DNA of 64,000 nt from Rhodobacter sp. CZR27 (GTDB lineage: Bacteria; Pseudomonadota; Alphaproteobacteria; Rhodobacterales; Rhodobacteraceae): NCBI RefSeq assembly GCF_002407205.1, contig NZ_CP023548.1, positions 2,194,501-2,258,500 of the forward strand, given 5' to 3'. Under the pieces are notes generated by a model. The model saw only the letters and a program-made list of their open reading frames with translations. It ran no database searches and was not told the DNA's origin. A program made the position numbers and the translations under genes. Shown piece by piece: positions 26,634-36,749 of the stretch; position 1 is the stretch's first letter; each line of letters begins with the position of its first letter.

Positions 26634-28406
26634 TTGTCCCGCAAGCCCGCCGACCCGCGCTATACCTCCGGCCGCCTGTTCGGCCGTCTCTGGCGCGGAT
26701 ACCTGCGGCAGCACACCGGCACGATGGCGCTGGCCTTCCTGCTGAACGTGGTCGAGGGCAGCACGCTGGGCGCGCTGTCCTGGCTGATCCAGCCGCTGTT
26801 CGACCGCGTCTTCGCGCCGGGCGGCAGCGGCCTCCTGCCGTGGCTGGGCCTCGCGATCCTCGGGCTGTTCGTGCTGCGCGCGGTCACCTCGGTCGCCTCG
26901 AAGGCGCTGCTGACGCGGGTATCGCAGAAAAGCTCCACCGCGATGCAGGTGGACCTTCTGCGCCACATCCTGACGCTCGACCACGGCTTCTTCCAGACAA
27001 ACCCTCCCGGCGCCCTGATGGAACGGGTGCAGGGCGACACCAACGCGGTGCAGGGCGTGTGGTCCAGCGTCATCCTCGGGATGGGGCGCGACGTGGTCTC
27101 GCTGATCGGCCTGTTCGCCGTGGCGCTCTCGATCGATGTCAGCTGGACGGTGGCCGCTCTGGTCGGGGCGCCGGCGCTGATCCTGCCGGCCGTCGCGGTG
27201 CAGCGCTATATCCGCAAGAAGACCCGGCAGATGCGGGTGCAGGCCGGCGAGCGCTCGACCCGGCTTGACGAGATCTTCCACGGCATCCAGCCGATCAAGC
27301 TGAACCGGATGGAGGGCTACCAGCTCGACCGCTTCCGCCGCATCGTGGACCGGATCGTCCGCGGCCAGATGAAGATGGCCGTGGGCCGCGCCACCATGCC
27401 CGCGCTGATCGACGTGATCACCGGCATCGGCTTCTTCGCCGTCCTGCTGCTCGGCGGGCGCGAGATCGCCGCGGGCGAGCGCACCACGGGCGAGTTCATG
27501 TCCTTCTTCACCGCCATGGCGTTGACGTTCCAGCCGCTCCGCCGCCTCGGCGACCTGTCGGGCTTCTGGCAGATCGCAGCCGCGAGCCTCGAGCGGATCT
27601 ACCGCCTGTTCGATACCGAGCCGCAGGTGACGCGCCGGCCCGCCACGGCCAGGCCTCTCCCGGGCGTGCCCGAGATCGTGCTGGATGACGTCCACTTCGG
27701 CTACGAGGGCCATCCCGTGCTGCGCGGCCTGTCGTTCACCGCGCGGGCCGGCCGGATGACGGCGCTGGTGGGCGCCTCGGGCGCCGGCAAGAGCACGGTC
27801 TTCCACCTGCTGACCGGCCTTCTGGAACCGGATTCGGGCCTGATCCTTCTGAACGGCGTCGACACTGCTGACCTCGGGCTAGACGACCTGCGCGCCCAGT
27901 TCGCCGTGGTCTCGCAGGAGGCCGGCCTGTTCGACGAAACCATCCGCGAGAACGTGACGCTGGGCCGGACCGTCCCCGAGGACCGGCTGCGCATGGCGCT
28001 TCAGGCCGCCCATGTCGCGGATTTCGTCGATGCCCTGCCCGAGCGCGATCTGACGCCCGCGGGTCCGCGCGGCTCCCGCCTCTCCGGGGGGCAGCGCCAG
28101 CGTGTCGCGATCGCCCGCGCGCTGGTCTCGGACGCGCCGGTTCTGCTGCTGGACGAGGCGACCTCGGCCCTTGATGCGGCTTCGGAGGCGCTGGTGGCCG
28201 ATGCCCTCTCGCGTCTGGGCGAAGGGCGCACCACATTGGTCATCGCGCATCGGCTGTCCACCGTGCGGCAGGCCGACCGGATCATCGTGATGGACGCCGG
28301 CCGCGTCGTGGACCAGGGCACGCACGAGGAATTGCTGGCGCGGGGCGGACTTTACGCCGACCTGCACCGGCTGCAGTTCAAGGACGGAGACACGGATGCC
28401 GGGTGA
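26634..28406 (+). CDS. ABC transporter, permease-ATPase fusion (MsbA/LipidA exporter type)
   Basis: Inner-membrane half-transporter, about 590 residues. Residues 1-310 hold six membrane segments (for example MALAFLLNVVEGSTLGALSW and VVSLIGLFAVALSIDVSWTV). The nucleotide-binding domain has Walker A GASGAGKST, Q-loop VVSQEAG, signature LSGGQRQR, Walker B VLLLDEAT and H-loop IAHRLST. This layout fits lipid A or lipid-like exporters. TTG 26634 is chosen because residues before it look non-coding and GAGG stands upstream; an ATG at 26535 is possible. The end overlaps the next gene by 11 bases. Confidence 0.85.
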   Translation: MSRKPADPRYTSGRLFGRLWRGYLRQHTGTMALAFLLNVVEGSTLGALSWLIQPLFDRVFAPGGSGLLPWLGLAILGLFVLRAVTSVASKALLTRVSQKSSTAMQVDLLRHILTLDHGFFQTNPPGALMERVQGDTNAVQGVWSSVILGMGRDVVSLIGLFAVALSIDVSWTVAALVGAPALILPAVAVQRYIRKKTRQMRVQAGERSTRLDEIFHGIQPIKLNRMEGYQLDRFRRIVDRIVRGQMKMAVGRATMPALIDVITGIGFFAVLLLGGREIAAGERTTGEFMSFFTAMALTFQPLRRLGDLSGFWQIAAASLERIYRLFDTEPQVTRRPATARPLPGVPEIVLDDVHFGYEGHPVLRGLSFTARAGRMTALVGASGAGKSTVFHLLTGLLEPDSGLILLNGVDTADLGLDDLRAQFAVVSQEAGLFDETIRENVTLGRTVPEDRLRMALQAAHVADFVDALPERDLTPAGPRGSRLSGGQRQRVAIARALVSDAPVLLLDEATSALDAASEALVADALSRLGEGRTTLVIAHRLSTVRQADRIIVMDAGRVVDQGTHEELLARGGLYADLHRLQFKDGDTDAG

Positions 28407-29154
28407 GATCGCGACGGACCGCAGGCTGTGGGAGCTGACCGGCAAGGATGCGCTGCACTTCCTGCAGGGGCTGGTCAGCAACGACGTCCGCCCGCTGGAG
28501 AAGGACGACGGCATCCTGTGGACGGCGCTCCTGTCGGCGCAGGGCAAGTATCTGGCCGATTTCTTCATCGTCCGGACCGGGGGGCGGCTGCTGATCGACA
28601 TTGCAGAAGGTCTGGCCGAGGCGACGCTGCGCCGGCTCACCATGTATCGCCTGAGGGCGGACGTGCAGATCGCGCCCTGCGCGCTGACGGTGGTGCGGGG
28701 GCTTGGCGAGGCGCCGGCGGGGGCCCTGCCCGACCCGCGCCATCCCGCGCTCGGCTGGCGCGGCTACGGCATGGACGGTGGCGCCCCGAGCGTGGACTGG
28801 GACGCGATCCGGGTCGAACACGTCATTCCCGAAAGCGGGGTCGAGCTCGTGCCGGACGACAGCTACATCCTCGAGGCCGGGTTCGAACGCCTGCACGGCG
28901 TGGACTTCCGCAAGGGCTGCTACGTCGGGCAGGAAGTCACCGCGCGGATGAAGCACAAGACCGAGCTGCGCAAGGGCCTCGTGAAGGTGCGGATCGAGGG
29001 CGAGGCGCCCGTGGGGGCCGAAATCACCGCCGACGGCAAGCCGGCGGGCACCCTCTTCACCCGGTCGGGCGGGCTTGCGCTGGCCCACCTGCGCTTCGAC
29101 CGTGCCGAGGGCGAGATGCGGGCGGGCGAGGCGGTGCTGCGCCTCGCGACCTGA
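28396..29154 (+). CDS. ygfZ: YgfZ/GcvT-domain protein, iron-sulfur cluster assembly/repair factor
   Basis: Folate-binding-fold protein of 252 residues. Members of this family help assemble or repair Fe-S enzymes. The diagnostic motif KGCYVGQEVTARMKHKTELR is present near residue 175, and LTGKDALHFLQGLVSNDVRP marks the N-terminal domain. It overlaps the ABC transporter end by 11 bases, so both are cotranscribed. A terminator follows. Confidence 0.88.
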   Translation: MPGEIATDRRLWELTGKDALHFLQGLVSNDVRPLEKDDGILWTALLSAQGKYLADFFIVRTGGRLLIDIAEGLAEATLRRLTMYRLRADVQIAPCALTVVRGLGEAPAGALPDPRHPALGWRGYGMDGGAPSVDWDAIRVEHVIPESGVELVPDDSYILEAGFERLHGVDFRKGCYVGQEVTARMKHKTELRKGLVKVRIEGEAPVGAEITADGKPAGTLFTRSGGLALAHLRFDRAEGEMRAGEAVLRLAT

Positions 29155-29173
29155 TCTGCGCCTGAACGTGCCG

Positions 29174-29193
29174 CCCGGTCCTTGCGGACCGGG
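29174..29193. terminator. Hairpin between convergent ygfZ and efp
   Basis: Stem CCCGGTCC (29174-29181) and GGACCGGG (29186-29193) with loop TTGC, followed on the plus strand by TTGT. It can serve both converging genes. Confidence 0.6.
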
Positions 29194-29210
29194 TTGTCTG
29201 GTCTCCGGCG

Positions 29211-29774
29211 TCAGACGCGCTCGGAATATTCCATGAACTCGGTGTGGACGAGGATCTCCTCGTCGGTCCCGATGAAGGGCGGCACCATGATGCGCATTCC
29301 ATTGTCGAGGATCGCCGGCTTGTAGCTGTTGGCGGCGGTCTGCCCCTTCACCACCGGCTCGGTCTCGGCTATCCGGCAGCGGACCTTCGCCGGCAGCGTG
29401 ACGTTCAGCGCCTCGTCGCCGTAGTAGTTCACCGTGGCCGTCATCCCGTCCTGCAGGAACGGCCGCCGCTCTCCCAGCAGCTCGGCGTCGATCTCGACCT
29501 GCTCGAAGGTCTCGGCATCCATGAAGATCAGCTTGCCGTCGCTTTCATACAGGAACTGCTGGTCCTTGTTCTCCAGATCCACCCGCTCGACCCGGTCCTC
29601 CGAGCGGAAGCGCTCGTTCAGCTTGCGCCCGTCGCGGAGGTTCTTCAGCTCGACCTGCGCAAAAGCGCCACCCTTGCCGGGCTTCACGTGGTTGACCTTG
29701 ACCGCAGCCCAGAGGCCGCCCTCATGCTCAAGGATGAATCCCGGCTTGATCTCGTTTCCGTTAACTTTCGGCAT
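29211..29774 (-). CDS. efp: Elongation factor P
   Basis: Translation factor that rescues ribosomes stalled at polyproline. The 187 residues start [20 protein letters not shown]. The tip loop [20 protein letters not shown] carries the Lys that is modified in species with EpmA-type systems. The C-terminal domain has [20 protein letters not shown] and ends EFMEYSERV. The genome encodes many polyproline stretches in this window (BchD, the L,D-transpeptidase, CrtA tail), which are the usual EF-P clients. Confidence 0.95.
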   Translation of the reverse strand: MPKVNGNEIKPGFILEHEGGLWAAVKVNHVKPGKGGAFAQVELKNLRDGRKLNERFRSEDRVERVDLENKDQQFLYESDGKLIFMDAETFEQVEIDAELLGERRPFLQDGMTATVNYYGDEALNVTLPAKVRCRIAETEPVVKGQTAANSYKPAILDNGMRIMVPPFIGTDEEILVHTEFMEYSERV

Positions 29775-29983
29775 GCTGCACCCCGGCAAGCTTGATCGGC
29801 TGTGGCAACAGGCTATATATGCCGCCGGAGTAGCCGGCAATGCCCCCAGATCCTGTGGCGTGGAGGGGGTGAGTGTTGAGCATGGCGCATGGCGGTCATT
29901 CCAAACAGGAAATGCCGAATCGCCTTGCGACATGCATATTCGCCGGACGCCACAAGAGAAAAGAGCAAGAACAGGACAACCTC

Positions 29984-30310
29984 ATGGCCGATTTCATTGA
30001 CAGCACCGCTTTCAACTTCGAACAGGGGCAACGTGCCCGGAAATTGTTCGCTGCCGTGGTGCTGGCCGCGCTGGACGACGCCATCGCAGACGACAAGAAA
30101 TACGGGAACGGGCCGGAGCAGATCGCCCGCTGGGCACGGTCGCGCGACGGGCGCGAGGTGCTTTCCTGTGCCGGCATCGACCCGAACGAGCGGGTGGTGA
30201 AGGGTCTGATGGAATTCGTGAGCAAGGGCATCCGCACCTCGGTCGCGCTGTCGCGCGAGGAGAGCGAGCGGCGCCACGCGCTCGAGCTGGATCAGGCAGA
30301 AGCCGCCTGA
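29984..30310 (+). CDS. DUF6280 family protein
   Basis: Small conserved Rhodobacterales protein of 108 residues starting MADFIDSTAFNFEQGQRARK. It is mostly helical and charged (KKYGNGPEQIARWARSRDGR, LSREESERRHALELDQAEAA) with one moderately hydrophobic helix (LFAAVVLAALDDAIADD). The function is not known to me. It is divergent from efp and is followed by a good terminator. Confidence 0.75.
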   Translation: MADFIDSTAFNFEQGQRARKLFAAVVLAALDDAIADDKKYGNGPEQIARWARSRDGREVLSCAGIDPNERVVKGLMEFVSKGIRTSVALSREESERRHALELDQAEAA

Positions 30311-30337
30311 GGCCAGCCTCCCGACCTGCAAGGATCG

Positions 30338-30359
30338 CGCGCCCCTCGGGGCGCGTTTT
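30338..30359 (+). terminator. Rho-independent terminator after the DUF6280 gene
   Basis: Stem CGCGCCCC (30338-30345) and GGGGCGCG (30348-30355), followed by TTTT. Confidence 0.8.
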
Positions 30360-30401
30360 CCATTTCCGGGACCTTGATGGCGAATCGCGGGCCGCGCCGG
30401 C

Positions 30402-30968
30402 TCAGTCGAGGGCGCGGGTCAGGGCGTCGCGGTGGATCTCGGCGCGGACCAGCTTGCGGATGTTGCGGGTGATGCGCTCGCCCATCGCGCCCTGAAGCTC
30501 CTCGCGAAGGATCTCCCGCACGATCTCGCGCAGACGATCCTCGTCGATGATCATCCCCGGGGCTTCCGGCAGCCGGTCCGGCGATGCCACGGCAGGCGCC
30601 GCTTCCACGGTGCCGTCGGAAATCTCCTCGACGGCCGCGGCCGCGTCGCTCACCGCATCGTCGTTGCGCGGCCCCTCGCCCGCACGGGCGCTGAACGACA
30701 GGACCGAGGCCGAGTGCAGCATCCCGGGTCCTGCCGGGGCCTCGTCGGCCAACCAATCCTCGGTCACCTCGATGAAGGGCGCCGCGGCGTCGGGTTCCTG
30801 CGCCCGTGTCACCACGCGCAGCGCCGGCGTCAGCACCAGCGGATCGCTCGCGCCCGGAGCCGCGTCGTAAGCAGCCTCCATCGGGTGGGCAGCAGCCTCC
30901 TCCTCCACCAGCCGGCGGATCGAGGACAAGACATCCCCATACTCCACATTGGTCATGCGTTCCGACAT
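30402..30968 (-). CDS. DUF2497 / PopZ-like polar-organizing protein
   Basis: Alphaproteobacterial protein of 188 residues with the PopZ architecture: a short N-terminal helix (YGDVLSSIRRLVEEEAAAHP, residues 9-28), an acidic Pro/Ala-rich middle, and a C-terminal helical region IIDEDRLREIVREILREELQ with IRKLVRAEIHRDALTRALD that in PopZ drives assembly. PopZ forms a chromosome-anchoring hub at the pole in relatives; that role is inferred here. ATG 30968 is preceded by GGAGGG. It lies downstream of the tolC-like gene on the same strand. Confidence 0.78.
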   Translation of the reverse strand: MSERMTNVEYGDVLSSIRRLVEEEAAAHPMEAAYDAAPGASDPLVLTPALRVVTRAQEPDAAAPFIEVTEDWLADEAPAGPGMLHSASVLSFSARAGEGPRNDDAVSDAAAAVEEISDGTVEAAPAVASPDRLPEAPGMIIDEDRLREIVREILREELQGAMGERITRNIRKLVRAEIHRDALTRALD

Positions 30969-31046
30969 CCCGCCCTCCGGTCGCAGGTAGCCGCACCACT
31001 TTAGGCCGGTCGCTGCGGTCATACAAGTTCCCTGTCCGAAAGACGA

Positions 31047-31071
31047 AAGGGGCCGGCGGCGCCGACCCCTT
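31047..31071 (-). terminator. Terminator hairpin downstream of the TolC-family gene
   Basis: Arms AAGGGGCCGGC (31047-31057) and GCCGACCCCTT (31061-31071), one mismatch or bulge, followed on the minus strand by TTCGTCTTTC. Confidence 0.55.
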
Positions 31072-31095
31072 CGCAGACGTTTCAGCAGCTTCGCC

Positions 31096-32490
31096 TCAGT
31101 TCCGTCCGATCGACTGCATGACCCGGTCGAGCTTCCTGCCCTGGGCGCTGGTCGCAGGAGCGTGCTTGACTGCGTTGTAATAGGCCGCCGGGTCGTAGGT
31201 CGGGATGCCGAGGTTCAGATGCTCGACCGTCAGCAGGCCCATGGAGGCCAGAACCTGATAGATGCCGAGGTAGCGCTGCGCCTCGAAGGTCAGCCGGTCC
31301 GCCTGCGCATCCAGCAGGTCCTGCTCGGCGTTCAGCACGTCGAGCGTGGTGCGCGCGCCCAGCGTCGCCTCTTCCCGCACGCCTTCGAAGGCCGTGCGGG
31401 CGGCCCGGACCTCCTCGTCGCCGGCCGCGATTGCCGCGGTTGCCACATCGACGGTCGACCAGGCGTTGCCGACGTTCTCGGCCACCAGAACGCCGGTCTG
31501 CAGAAGGTTCGCCTTCTGCGCATCGCGGTTGGCGAGCGACTGGCGATAGAGCGCCGACAGCTCGCCGCCGGCATAGAGAGTGTGCCGCAGCGACAGCCCG
31601 ACGCTGGCCGATTCCTGCCCCTCATTGTCCAGTCCGGCGCTGGCATCGCCCGAAAGGGTCGGCTTCATCGACGCCTTGGCGCGGGCGACGTTCAGGTCGG
31701 CGGCAGCGACCTGACGCTGGGCCTGCCGCACCTGCGGATGGGTGCGCAGCGCCACCTGACGCGCGGCCTCCACGCTGGGCGCGGTCTTCGGCGCGGCCGG
31801 CAGCGGCGCGAGATTCTCCGGATAATGCCCGATGGCCGCCTTGTAGGCCTCGCGGGCCACCACGAGATCGCCCTCGGCGGCCGTCAGGTCCGACTGCGAG
31901 GCGGCGAGGGCGGCCTGCGCCTGCGCCACGTCGGTGCGCGTCACCTCGCCCACGTCGAAGCGGTCCTGCGCCGCCTGCAGTTCCTGCTCGATCAGGCCGA
32001 GGTTGTTGTTCCGCAGGTCGACGATGGCCTGCGCGAGCTGCACCCGCACATAGGCATCCACGGCATCCAGCAGAACGTCCTGCTCGACACTCACCAGCGC
32101 CTCTCGCGTGGCCAGCACGTTCTCCTTGGCGGCCTCGACCGCCAGCGCGTTCCGGCCGAAGTCGTAGAGCGTCATGGAGGCCGTGATGCCCAGCGTCGAG
32201 GTCAGGGTCTCTTCGTTGAAGCGCGCGAGCGGTTCGGCGAAGCTTCCGTGCACGCGCTGAAAGTCATACCTCGAGTCGGCCACGAACTGCACCACGGGGC
32301 GCAGCGCCGCCACCGCGATGGCCACATCCTCGTCTGTCGCCCGCAGCAGGGCCCGGTTCTGATCCAGAAGGTTGCTGCTGCGGTAGGCGGAGATCAGGGC
32401 ATCGGCCAGCGTTTCTGCCTGTCCGGCCGTTGAGGCCAAGATGGCCAGCGCCGAACAGGTCGCCCCCGCCAGCAGTCTGAACTTGCGCAT
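31096..32490 (-). CDS. tolC: TolC family outer membrane efflux/type I secretion protein
   Basis: Outer membrane channel that pairs with inner-membrane exporters. It has a signal peptide (MRKFRLLAGATCSALAILAS..GQA) and two OEP repeats: LADALISAYRSSNLLDQNRA, then YVRVQLAQAIVDLRNNNLGL; and later YAGGELSALYRQSLANRDAQ with TTLDVLNAEQDLLDAQADRL. Length 464 is usual. ATG 32490 is preceded by GGAGACGGGA; an ATG at 32511 also exists. It follows the Pcm-like gene by 45 bases and is probably cotranscribed with it, as is common in alphaproteobacteria. Confidence 0.88.
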   Translation of the reverse strand: MRKFRLLAGATCSALAILASTAGQAETLADALISAYRSSNLLDQNRALLRATDEDVAIAVAALRPVVQFVADSRYDFQRVHGSFAEPLARFNEETLTSTLGITASMTLYDFGRNALAVEAAKENVLATREALVSVEQDVLLDAVDAYVRVQLAQAIVDLRNNNLGLIEQELQAAQDRFDVGEVTRTDVAQAQAALAASQSDLTAAEGDLVVAREAYKAAIGHYPENLAPLPAAPKTAPSVEAARQVALRTHPQVRQAQRQVAAADLNVARAKASMKPTLSGDASAGLDNEGQESASVGLSLRHTLYAGGELSALYRQSLANRDAQKANLLQTGVLVAENVGNAWSTVDVATAAIAAGDEEVRAARTAFEGVREEATLGARTTLDVLNAEQDLLDAQADRLTFEAQRYLGIYQVLASMGLLTVEHLNLGIPTYDPAAYYNAVKHAPATSAQGRKLDRVMQSIGRN

Positions 32491-32535
32491 TCCCGTCTCC
32501 ACTTCAATCAAAGGTCTGATCCTGAAAGACTTGTC

Positions 32536-33189
32536 CTAAAGCGCAAAATCGCGCTTCGTCTCGAACCCCGGCAGGACCGGGGCAGATGCGTTGAAAGCCG
32601 GGCGCCAGGTCAAGGCGCCATCCACCTTGTAGCCGATCCGCGCCACGCCGAGCGGCCCTTCCATGAAGAGGCAGCCGATCCGGCCGCCTTCCTTGAGCTG
32701 GTCCAGCAGCGCCTGCGGCACCGTCTCGACGCCACCCTGGACGGTGATCACGTCATAGGGGCCGTGCTTGGCCGCACCGCCGGTCAGGGCGCCGACGATC
32801 ACCGCGGCATTGTCCACGCCTTCGGTCGACAGGGTGCGTTGCGCCTCGGAGGCAAGCGCCTCGTCCTCCTCGAGGCCCACGACGGCTTCGGCAAGGCGGG
32901 CGATCACCGCGCAGGAATATCCCAGCCCGCAACCCACATCGAGAACCGATTCCGTCGGCTGGATGTTCAGCGTGTCGAGCAGCTTGGCCAGCGTCCGCGG
33001 CTCGAGCACGACGCGGTTCGGCGAGATGGCGACGTTCTCGCTCATGTAGGCCATCTCGCGCATGGCACGGGGAACATAAGCCTCGCGTGGCACGGCAAGC
33101 ATCGCGTCGATGATCGGGAACTTCGTCACGTCCGAGGGGCGGATCTGAGTGTCCACCATCATCACGCGCCGCGTCGCGAAATCCGTCAT
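32536..33189 (-). CDS. pcm: Protein-L-isoaspartate O-methyltransferase family protein
   Basis: SAM-dependent methyltransferase, 217 residues, of the Pcm family that repairs isoaspartyl damage. The SAM motif is ESVLDVGCGLGYSCAVIARL, with VVGLEEDEALA as motif II and YDVITVQGGVETVPQALLDQ after it. The start region MTDFATRRVMMVDTQIRPSD is typical of the divergent branch found next to tolC. True repair activity is not certain for that branch. ATG 33189 is chosen by family start. Confidence 0.82.
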   Translation of the reverse strand: MTDFATRRVMMVDTQIRPSDVTKFPIIDAMLAVPREAYVPRAMREMAYMSENVAISPNRVVLEPRTLAKLLDTLNIQPTESVLDVGCGLGYSCAVIARLAEAVVGLEEDEALASEAQRTLSTEGVDNAAVIVGALTGGAAKHGPYDVITVQGGVETVPQALLDQLKEGGRIGCLFMEGPLGVARIGYKVDGALTWRPAFNASAPVLPGFETKRDFAL

Positions 33190-33421
33190 TTCCCAAGCTC
33201 TTCCGTCTGCCACAGTCCTTTCTCTCTTGCCACAGATGTGCAAGCGCGGCAACAGAGCGCGAAATGGCTTTTCCGTCGCGTGTCCGCAAGCACACGCCGA
33301 AGTGGCGCGGGCGGGTCGGCATCCGCCCCGACTGCCCGCAGGGAGCCCGATCGGACGGCGCTTGCAGCGGAAGGATCCCGCGCCACGTCTGCCCGGGCTC
33401 GCTTCGGGCGGCAGGGCAGCC

Positions 33422-33445
33422 GGGGAGGCCTGTCCTCGCCTCCCC
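33422..33445 (-). terminator. Hairpin downstream of dxs
   Basis: Arms GGGGAGGC (33422-33429) and GCCTCCCC (33438-33445), 20 bases beyond the dxs stop. No T-run follows, so it may protect the 3' end of the mRNA rather than terminate. Confidence 0.45.
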
Positions 33446-33465
33446 GTCGGGGGTCCGGTGCCGCC

Positions 33466-35391
33466 CTAGACCGCCCGCGGCTTCACCGGCGTCCGGAGCG
33501 GCATCACGCGCCCCCGGGCAAGGGCGCCCTTCGCCGTGGCTGCGATGTCCTCGGCCCGCAGCCCGGCGTCGGCATACATCTGCTCGGGGCTGGCCTGCTC
33601 GATGAACCGGTCGGGAAGCGTCATCACCCGCATCGCAAGGCCGCCGTCGAAGCCGCCCGAGTTGGCGAGGTAATGCATGACATGCGCGCCAAAGCCGCCC
33701 ATCGCCCCCTGCTCGACCGTCACCAGGGCTGAGTGGTGATGCACCAGCTGGTCGATCAGCCCGGTATCGAGCGGCCGCGAGAAGCGGGCATCCGCCACCG
33801 TGACGCTGATCCCCTCGGCCTCGAGCAACTTCGCCGCCTGCAGCGCCTCGTGCAGATGGGCGCCGAAGGACAGGATGGCGACATCGGTGCCCTCGCGGAT
33901 CACGCGGCCCTTTCCCGGCTCCAGGATGGACCCGCGCTCGGGCATCTCGACCCCCACGCCCTCGCCGCGCGGGAAGCGGAAGGCGATGGGCCCCTCGTCG
34001 AAGGCCACGGCCGTTGCGATCATGTGCACCAGTTCCGCCTCGTCCGCGGCCGCCATGACGGTCATGTTCGGCAGCGTGGTGAGGAAGCCCACGTCGAAGG
34101 CGCCGGCATGGGTCGCGCCATCCGCGCCCACGAGGCCCGCCCGGTCGATCACGAAGCGCACCGGCAGGTTCTGCAGCGCCACGTCATGCGCGATCTGGTC
34201 GTAGCCGCGCTGCAGGAACGAGGAATAGATCGCGCAGAACGGCTTCATCCCCGCCCCGGCAAGGCCCGCCGCGAAGGTCACGGCATGCTGCTCGGCGATG
34301 CCCACGTCGAACACACGGTTCGGGAAGCGCTTCTGCATGATGTCCACGCCGGTGCCCGAGGGCATGGCGGCGGTGATGGCACAGATGCGCGGGTCGCGGG
34401 CGGCCTCGTCGGTCAGGGTCGTGCCGAACACCTTGGTGTAGTTCGGGGCATTCGCGACCGATTTCTTCTGCTCGCCGGTGACGGGGTCGAACTTGTTGAC
34501 GCCGTGATACTTGTCGGGCGCGTTCTCGGCCGGCGCATAGCCCTTGCCCTTCTGCGTGATGACATGGATCAGCACCGGCCCCGTCGTCCGGGCGCGCGTC
34601 GCGCGCAGCGTCTGCAGCAGCGAGGGCATGTCATGGCCGTCGACGGGGCCGACATAGGTGAAGCCCAGCTCCTCGAAGAGCGTCGCGCCGCCCGAGGTGC
34701 CCGTCACCAGCTGCCGCGCCCGTCGCGCGCCATCGCGCAGCGGTCCGGGCAGCGAGGCCTCGATCGTCGCGAAGGGAGCCGACGACGAGAGGTTCAGCAG
34801 GTAGCGCGCGAGCGCGCCGACTGGCGGAGCGATGCTCATGTCATTGTCGTTCAGGATCACGAACAGCCGCTTGTTCAGGTGGCCGGCGTGGTTCAGCGCC
34901 TCATAGGCCATGCCGGCGGTGATCGAGCCGTCGCCGATCACGGCGATGGTGTCTCCGACCGGCTGCCCCAGCTCTCGCCCCATGGCGAAGCCGAGCGCGG
35001 CCGAGATCGAGGTCGAGGAATGGGCGGCACCGAACGGGTCGTAGTCCGACTCGGATCGCTTGGTGAAGCCCGAAAGCCCGTCCTTCTGGCGCAGCGTCCG
35101 CATCTTCTCGCGCCGGCCGGTCAGGATCTTGTGCGGATAGCACTGGTGGCCCACGTCCCAGATCAGCTTGTCGGTGGGCGTGTTGAAGACGGCGTGCAAC
35201 GCCACGGTCAGCTCGACCACCCCCAGCGAGGACCCAAGATGTCCTCCCGTCTCGGCAACGACCGAAATCACCTCGGAACGCACTTCGTCGGCCAGCCGCT
35301 GCAGATCGGCGTCACTGAACGCCTTCATGTCGGCCGGGCAGCACACGCGATCCAAAAGCGGCGTCTCGGGTCGCGGGGTGGGATTGGTCAT
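33466..35391 (-). CDS. dxs: 1-deoxy-D-xylulose-5-phosphate synthase
   Basis: ThDP enzyme that condenses pyruvate and glyceraldehyde-3-P, the first step of the MEP isoprenoid pathway. ThDP-binding [18 protein letters not shown] with NDNDMSI, the catalytic His region [20 protein letters not shown], and the C-terminal transketolase part [19 protein letters not shown] are all present. Length 641 is normal. ATG 35391 has GGGAGG five bases upstream. The gene follows pufX in the same direction, as in R. sphaeroides, so read-through from puf can link precursor supply to photosystem synthesis. Confidence 0.95.
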   Translation of the reverse strand: MTNPTPRPETPLLDRVCCPADMKAFSDADLQRLADEVRSEVISVVAETGGHLGSSLGVVELTVALHAVFNTPTDKLIWDVGHQCYPHKILTGRREKMRTLRQKDGLSGFTKRSESDYDPFGAAHSSTSISAALGFAMGRELGQPVGDTIAVIGDGSITAGMAYEALNHAGHLNKRLFVILNDNDMSIAPPVGALARYLLNLSSSAPFATIEASLPGPLRDGARRARQLVTGTSGGATLFEELGFTYVGPVDGHDMPSLLQTLRATRARTTGPVLIHVITQKGKGYAPAENAPDKYHGVNKFDPVTGEQKKSVANAPNYTKVFGTTLTDEAARDPRICAITAAMPSGTGVDIMQKRFPNRVFDVGIAEQHAVTFAAGLAGAGMKPFCAIYSSFLQRGYDQIAHDVALQNLPVRFVIDRAGLVGADGATHAGAFDVGFLTTLPNMTVMAAADEAELVHMIATAVAFDEGPIAFRFPRGEGVGVEMPERGSILEPGKGRVIREGTDVAILSFGAHLHEALQAAKLLEAEGISVTVADARFSRPLDTGLIDQLVHHHSALVTVEQGAMGGFGAHVMHYLANSGGFDGGLAMRVMTLPDRFIEQASPEQMYADAGLRAEDIAATAKGALARGRVMPLRTPVKPRAV

Positions 35392-35493
35392 ATAAGCCTC
35401 CCGAATGTCAAAAGGGTGCCGCGTGGTCTTCCACACGGCACCAGGTCCCTGTCGCCAACAGGAAGGGAACCGGGCTGTGGTTTCGCCCCGGAA

Positions 35494-35545
35494 CCGGGCC
35501 GGCGATCTGGCCCGGATTTCACGGGCGGGCGGTTTCGAACCGCCC
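35494..35545 (-). other. Two hairpins between pufX and dxs
   Basis: Stem one GGGCGGTT (35527-35534) and AACCGCCC (35538-35545) lies 16 bases beyond pufX. Stem two CCGGGCC (35494-35500) and GGCCCGG (35509-35515) follows. Hairpins at the 3' end of puf stabilise the LMX mRNA and attenuate read-through in Rhodobacter; that role is inferred here from position. Confidence 0.6.
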
Positions 35546-35561
35546 TGCCCTGCAGCGATGC

Positions 35562-35810
35562 TCAGACCAGACGCTGGATCAGGTCGAGGCCGGTTTCCAG
35601 GGCGCCGGTCATGTTCGGAGCCGGAGCCGGGTTTTCCTCGATCGGCAGCATGCGGCCGATGACGCGGAAGATGCCGATGCCGATGAGGATCGCAAAGAAG
35701 ATCCCGCCGGCCCAGCCCGCGCCCTTCATCATCTGGAAAGCGACCCAGAGACGGAGCGAGGTCTTCGCGTTGGTGTTGAGGTGATCGTTGAAGATGGTCT
35801 TGTCAGCCAT
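35562..35810 (-). CDS. pufX: PufX, RC-LH1 core polypeptide
   Basis: Single-pass membrane protein of 82 residues found only in Rhodobacter-type species. It leaves a gap in the LH1 ring for quinone exchange and drives RC-LH1 dimers. It starts [20 protein letters not shown], has one membrane helix with glycine-rich [20 protein letters not shown] (residues 28-47) and ends with [12 protein letters not shown]. Differences from R. sphaeroides PufX in the helix ([10 protein letters not shown]) show this is a relative and not the type strain. Confidence 0.97.
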   Translation of the reverse strand: MADKTIFNDHLNTNAKTSLRLWVAFQMMKGAGWAGGIFFAILIGIGIFRVIGRMLPIEENPAPAPNMTGALETGLDLIQRLV

Positions 35811-35822
35811 TTTGATCGCTCC

Positions 35823-36749
35823 TCAGTTCATCGGCGCCATGCCGTGGTTCTGGCCCCAGACGTACCAGTTGTCCACGACCGTACCCGACAGAAGGATGCC
35901 GATGCCGCCGGTGAGGGTCACGAGGACCGCCATCCAGATGGCCCAGCGGTGGATGCCTTCCATCGTGGCGTTGAAGCCCATGGTCCAGCGCCAGAAGAGG
36001 GCAGCACGTTCCGCAGCCGTCCCGCGGTCAGCGATCTGCTCCAGCTCACGCTCGCCGCCGAAGCGGGAGACCGCGAGGATGGTCGCACCGTGCATCGCGA
36101 AGAGCAGGGCCGAACCGTAGAGCGTGGCGATCGAGAGACCGTGGAAGGGGTTGTAGAACAGGTTGCCGTGGACGAGCGAGAAGTTGTTCGTCCAGTCCAG
36201 GTGCGAGAAGATGCCGTAGGGCACCGCTTCCGACCACGACCCCATCAGGATCGGACGGATGAAGCCCAGCACCATCCACAGCCAGATGGCCGAGAGGAAC
36301 GCCCAGGCGGTGTGCTTGCCCATCCCGAGCGCCTGGGCGCGGAGATAGACGCGGCCCCACCAGGACCAGACCGACACGAACATGAAGAACGAGGCGATCA
36401 TCCACAGCCCGCCTTCCTTCAGCGGAGCCGAGAAGGACAGGCCGTATTCCGGTGCCGGCGGCTCGAGCGAGAAGTAGAACAGGTCGCGCATGAACACGGC
36501 CGGGTTCCATCCCGCCTGATACCAGAACCAGATGCCGATCGTAAAGAACCACATCAGGCCCGAGAAGAGCGACAGGACACCGAGCGAGCCCAGGTAGATC
36601 GGGCCAAGCTGGGCGTTGCCGAACCAGCCGAGGAGGGTCGAGAACGGACCGACACCGGACCGGTTGGCAAGGTTGACGTCTTCCGTCATCCCCAGGTCGG
36701 CAGGTCCGCGGACCTGAACCTGGGTGAAGATGTTCTGATAATCAGCCAT
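35823..36749 (-). CDS. pufM: Photosynthetic reaction centre M subunit
   Basis: Core membrane protein of 308 residues with five membrane helices that, with PufL, holds the bacteriochlorophylls, bacteriopheophytins, quinones and non-heme iron. It begins [20 protein letters not shown]. His ligands lie in [20 protein letters not shown] (accessory and special-pair side) and in [10 protein letters not shown] and [10 protein letters not shown] (iron ligands). It overlaps pufL by eight bases, which keeps L and M in equal amounts. Confidence 0.98.
   Translation of the reverse strand: MADYQNIFTQVQVRGPADLGMTEDVNLANRSGVGPFSTLLGWFGNAQLGPIYLGSLGVLSLFSGLMWFFTIGIWFWYQAGWNPAVFMRDLFYFSLEPPAPEYGLSFSAPLKEGGLWMIASFFMFVSVWSWWGRVYLRAQALGMGKHTAWAFLSAIWLWMVLGFIRPILMGSWSEAVPYGIFSHLDWTNNFSLVHGNLFYNPFHGLSIATLYGSALLFAMHGATILAVSRFGGERELEQIADRGTAAERAALFWRWTMGFNATMEGIHRWAIWMAVLVTLTGGIGILLSGTVVDNWYVWGQNHGMAPMN

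Noticed and set aside
25209..27806. Very long open frame on the minus strand opposite the aminotransferase and ABC transporter
   Set aside because: It is a GC-rich shadow: its second half is the aminotransferase in a wrong frame and its first half is antisense to clear ABC-transporter motifs.
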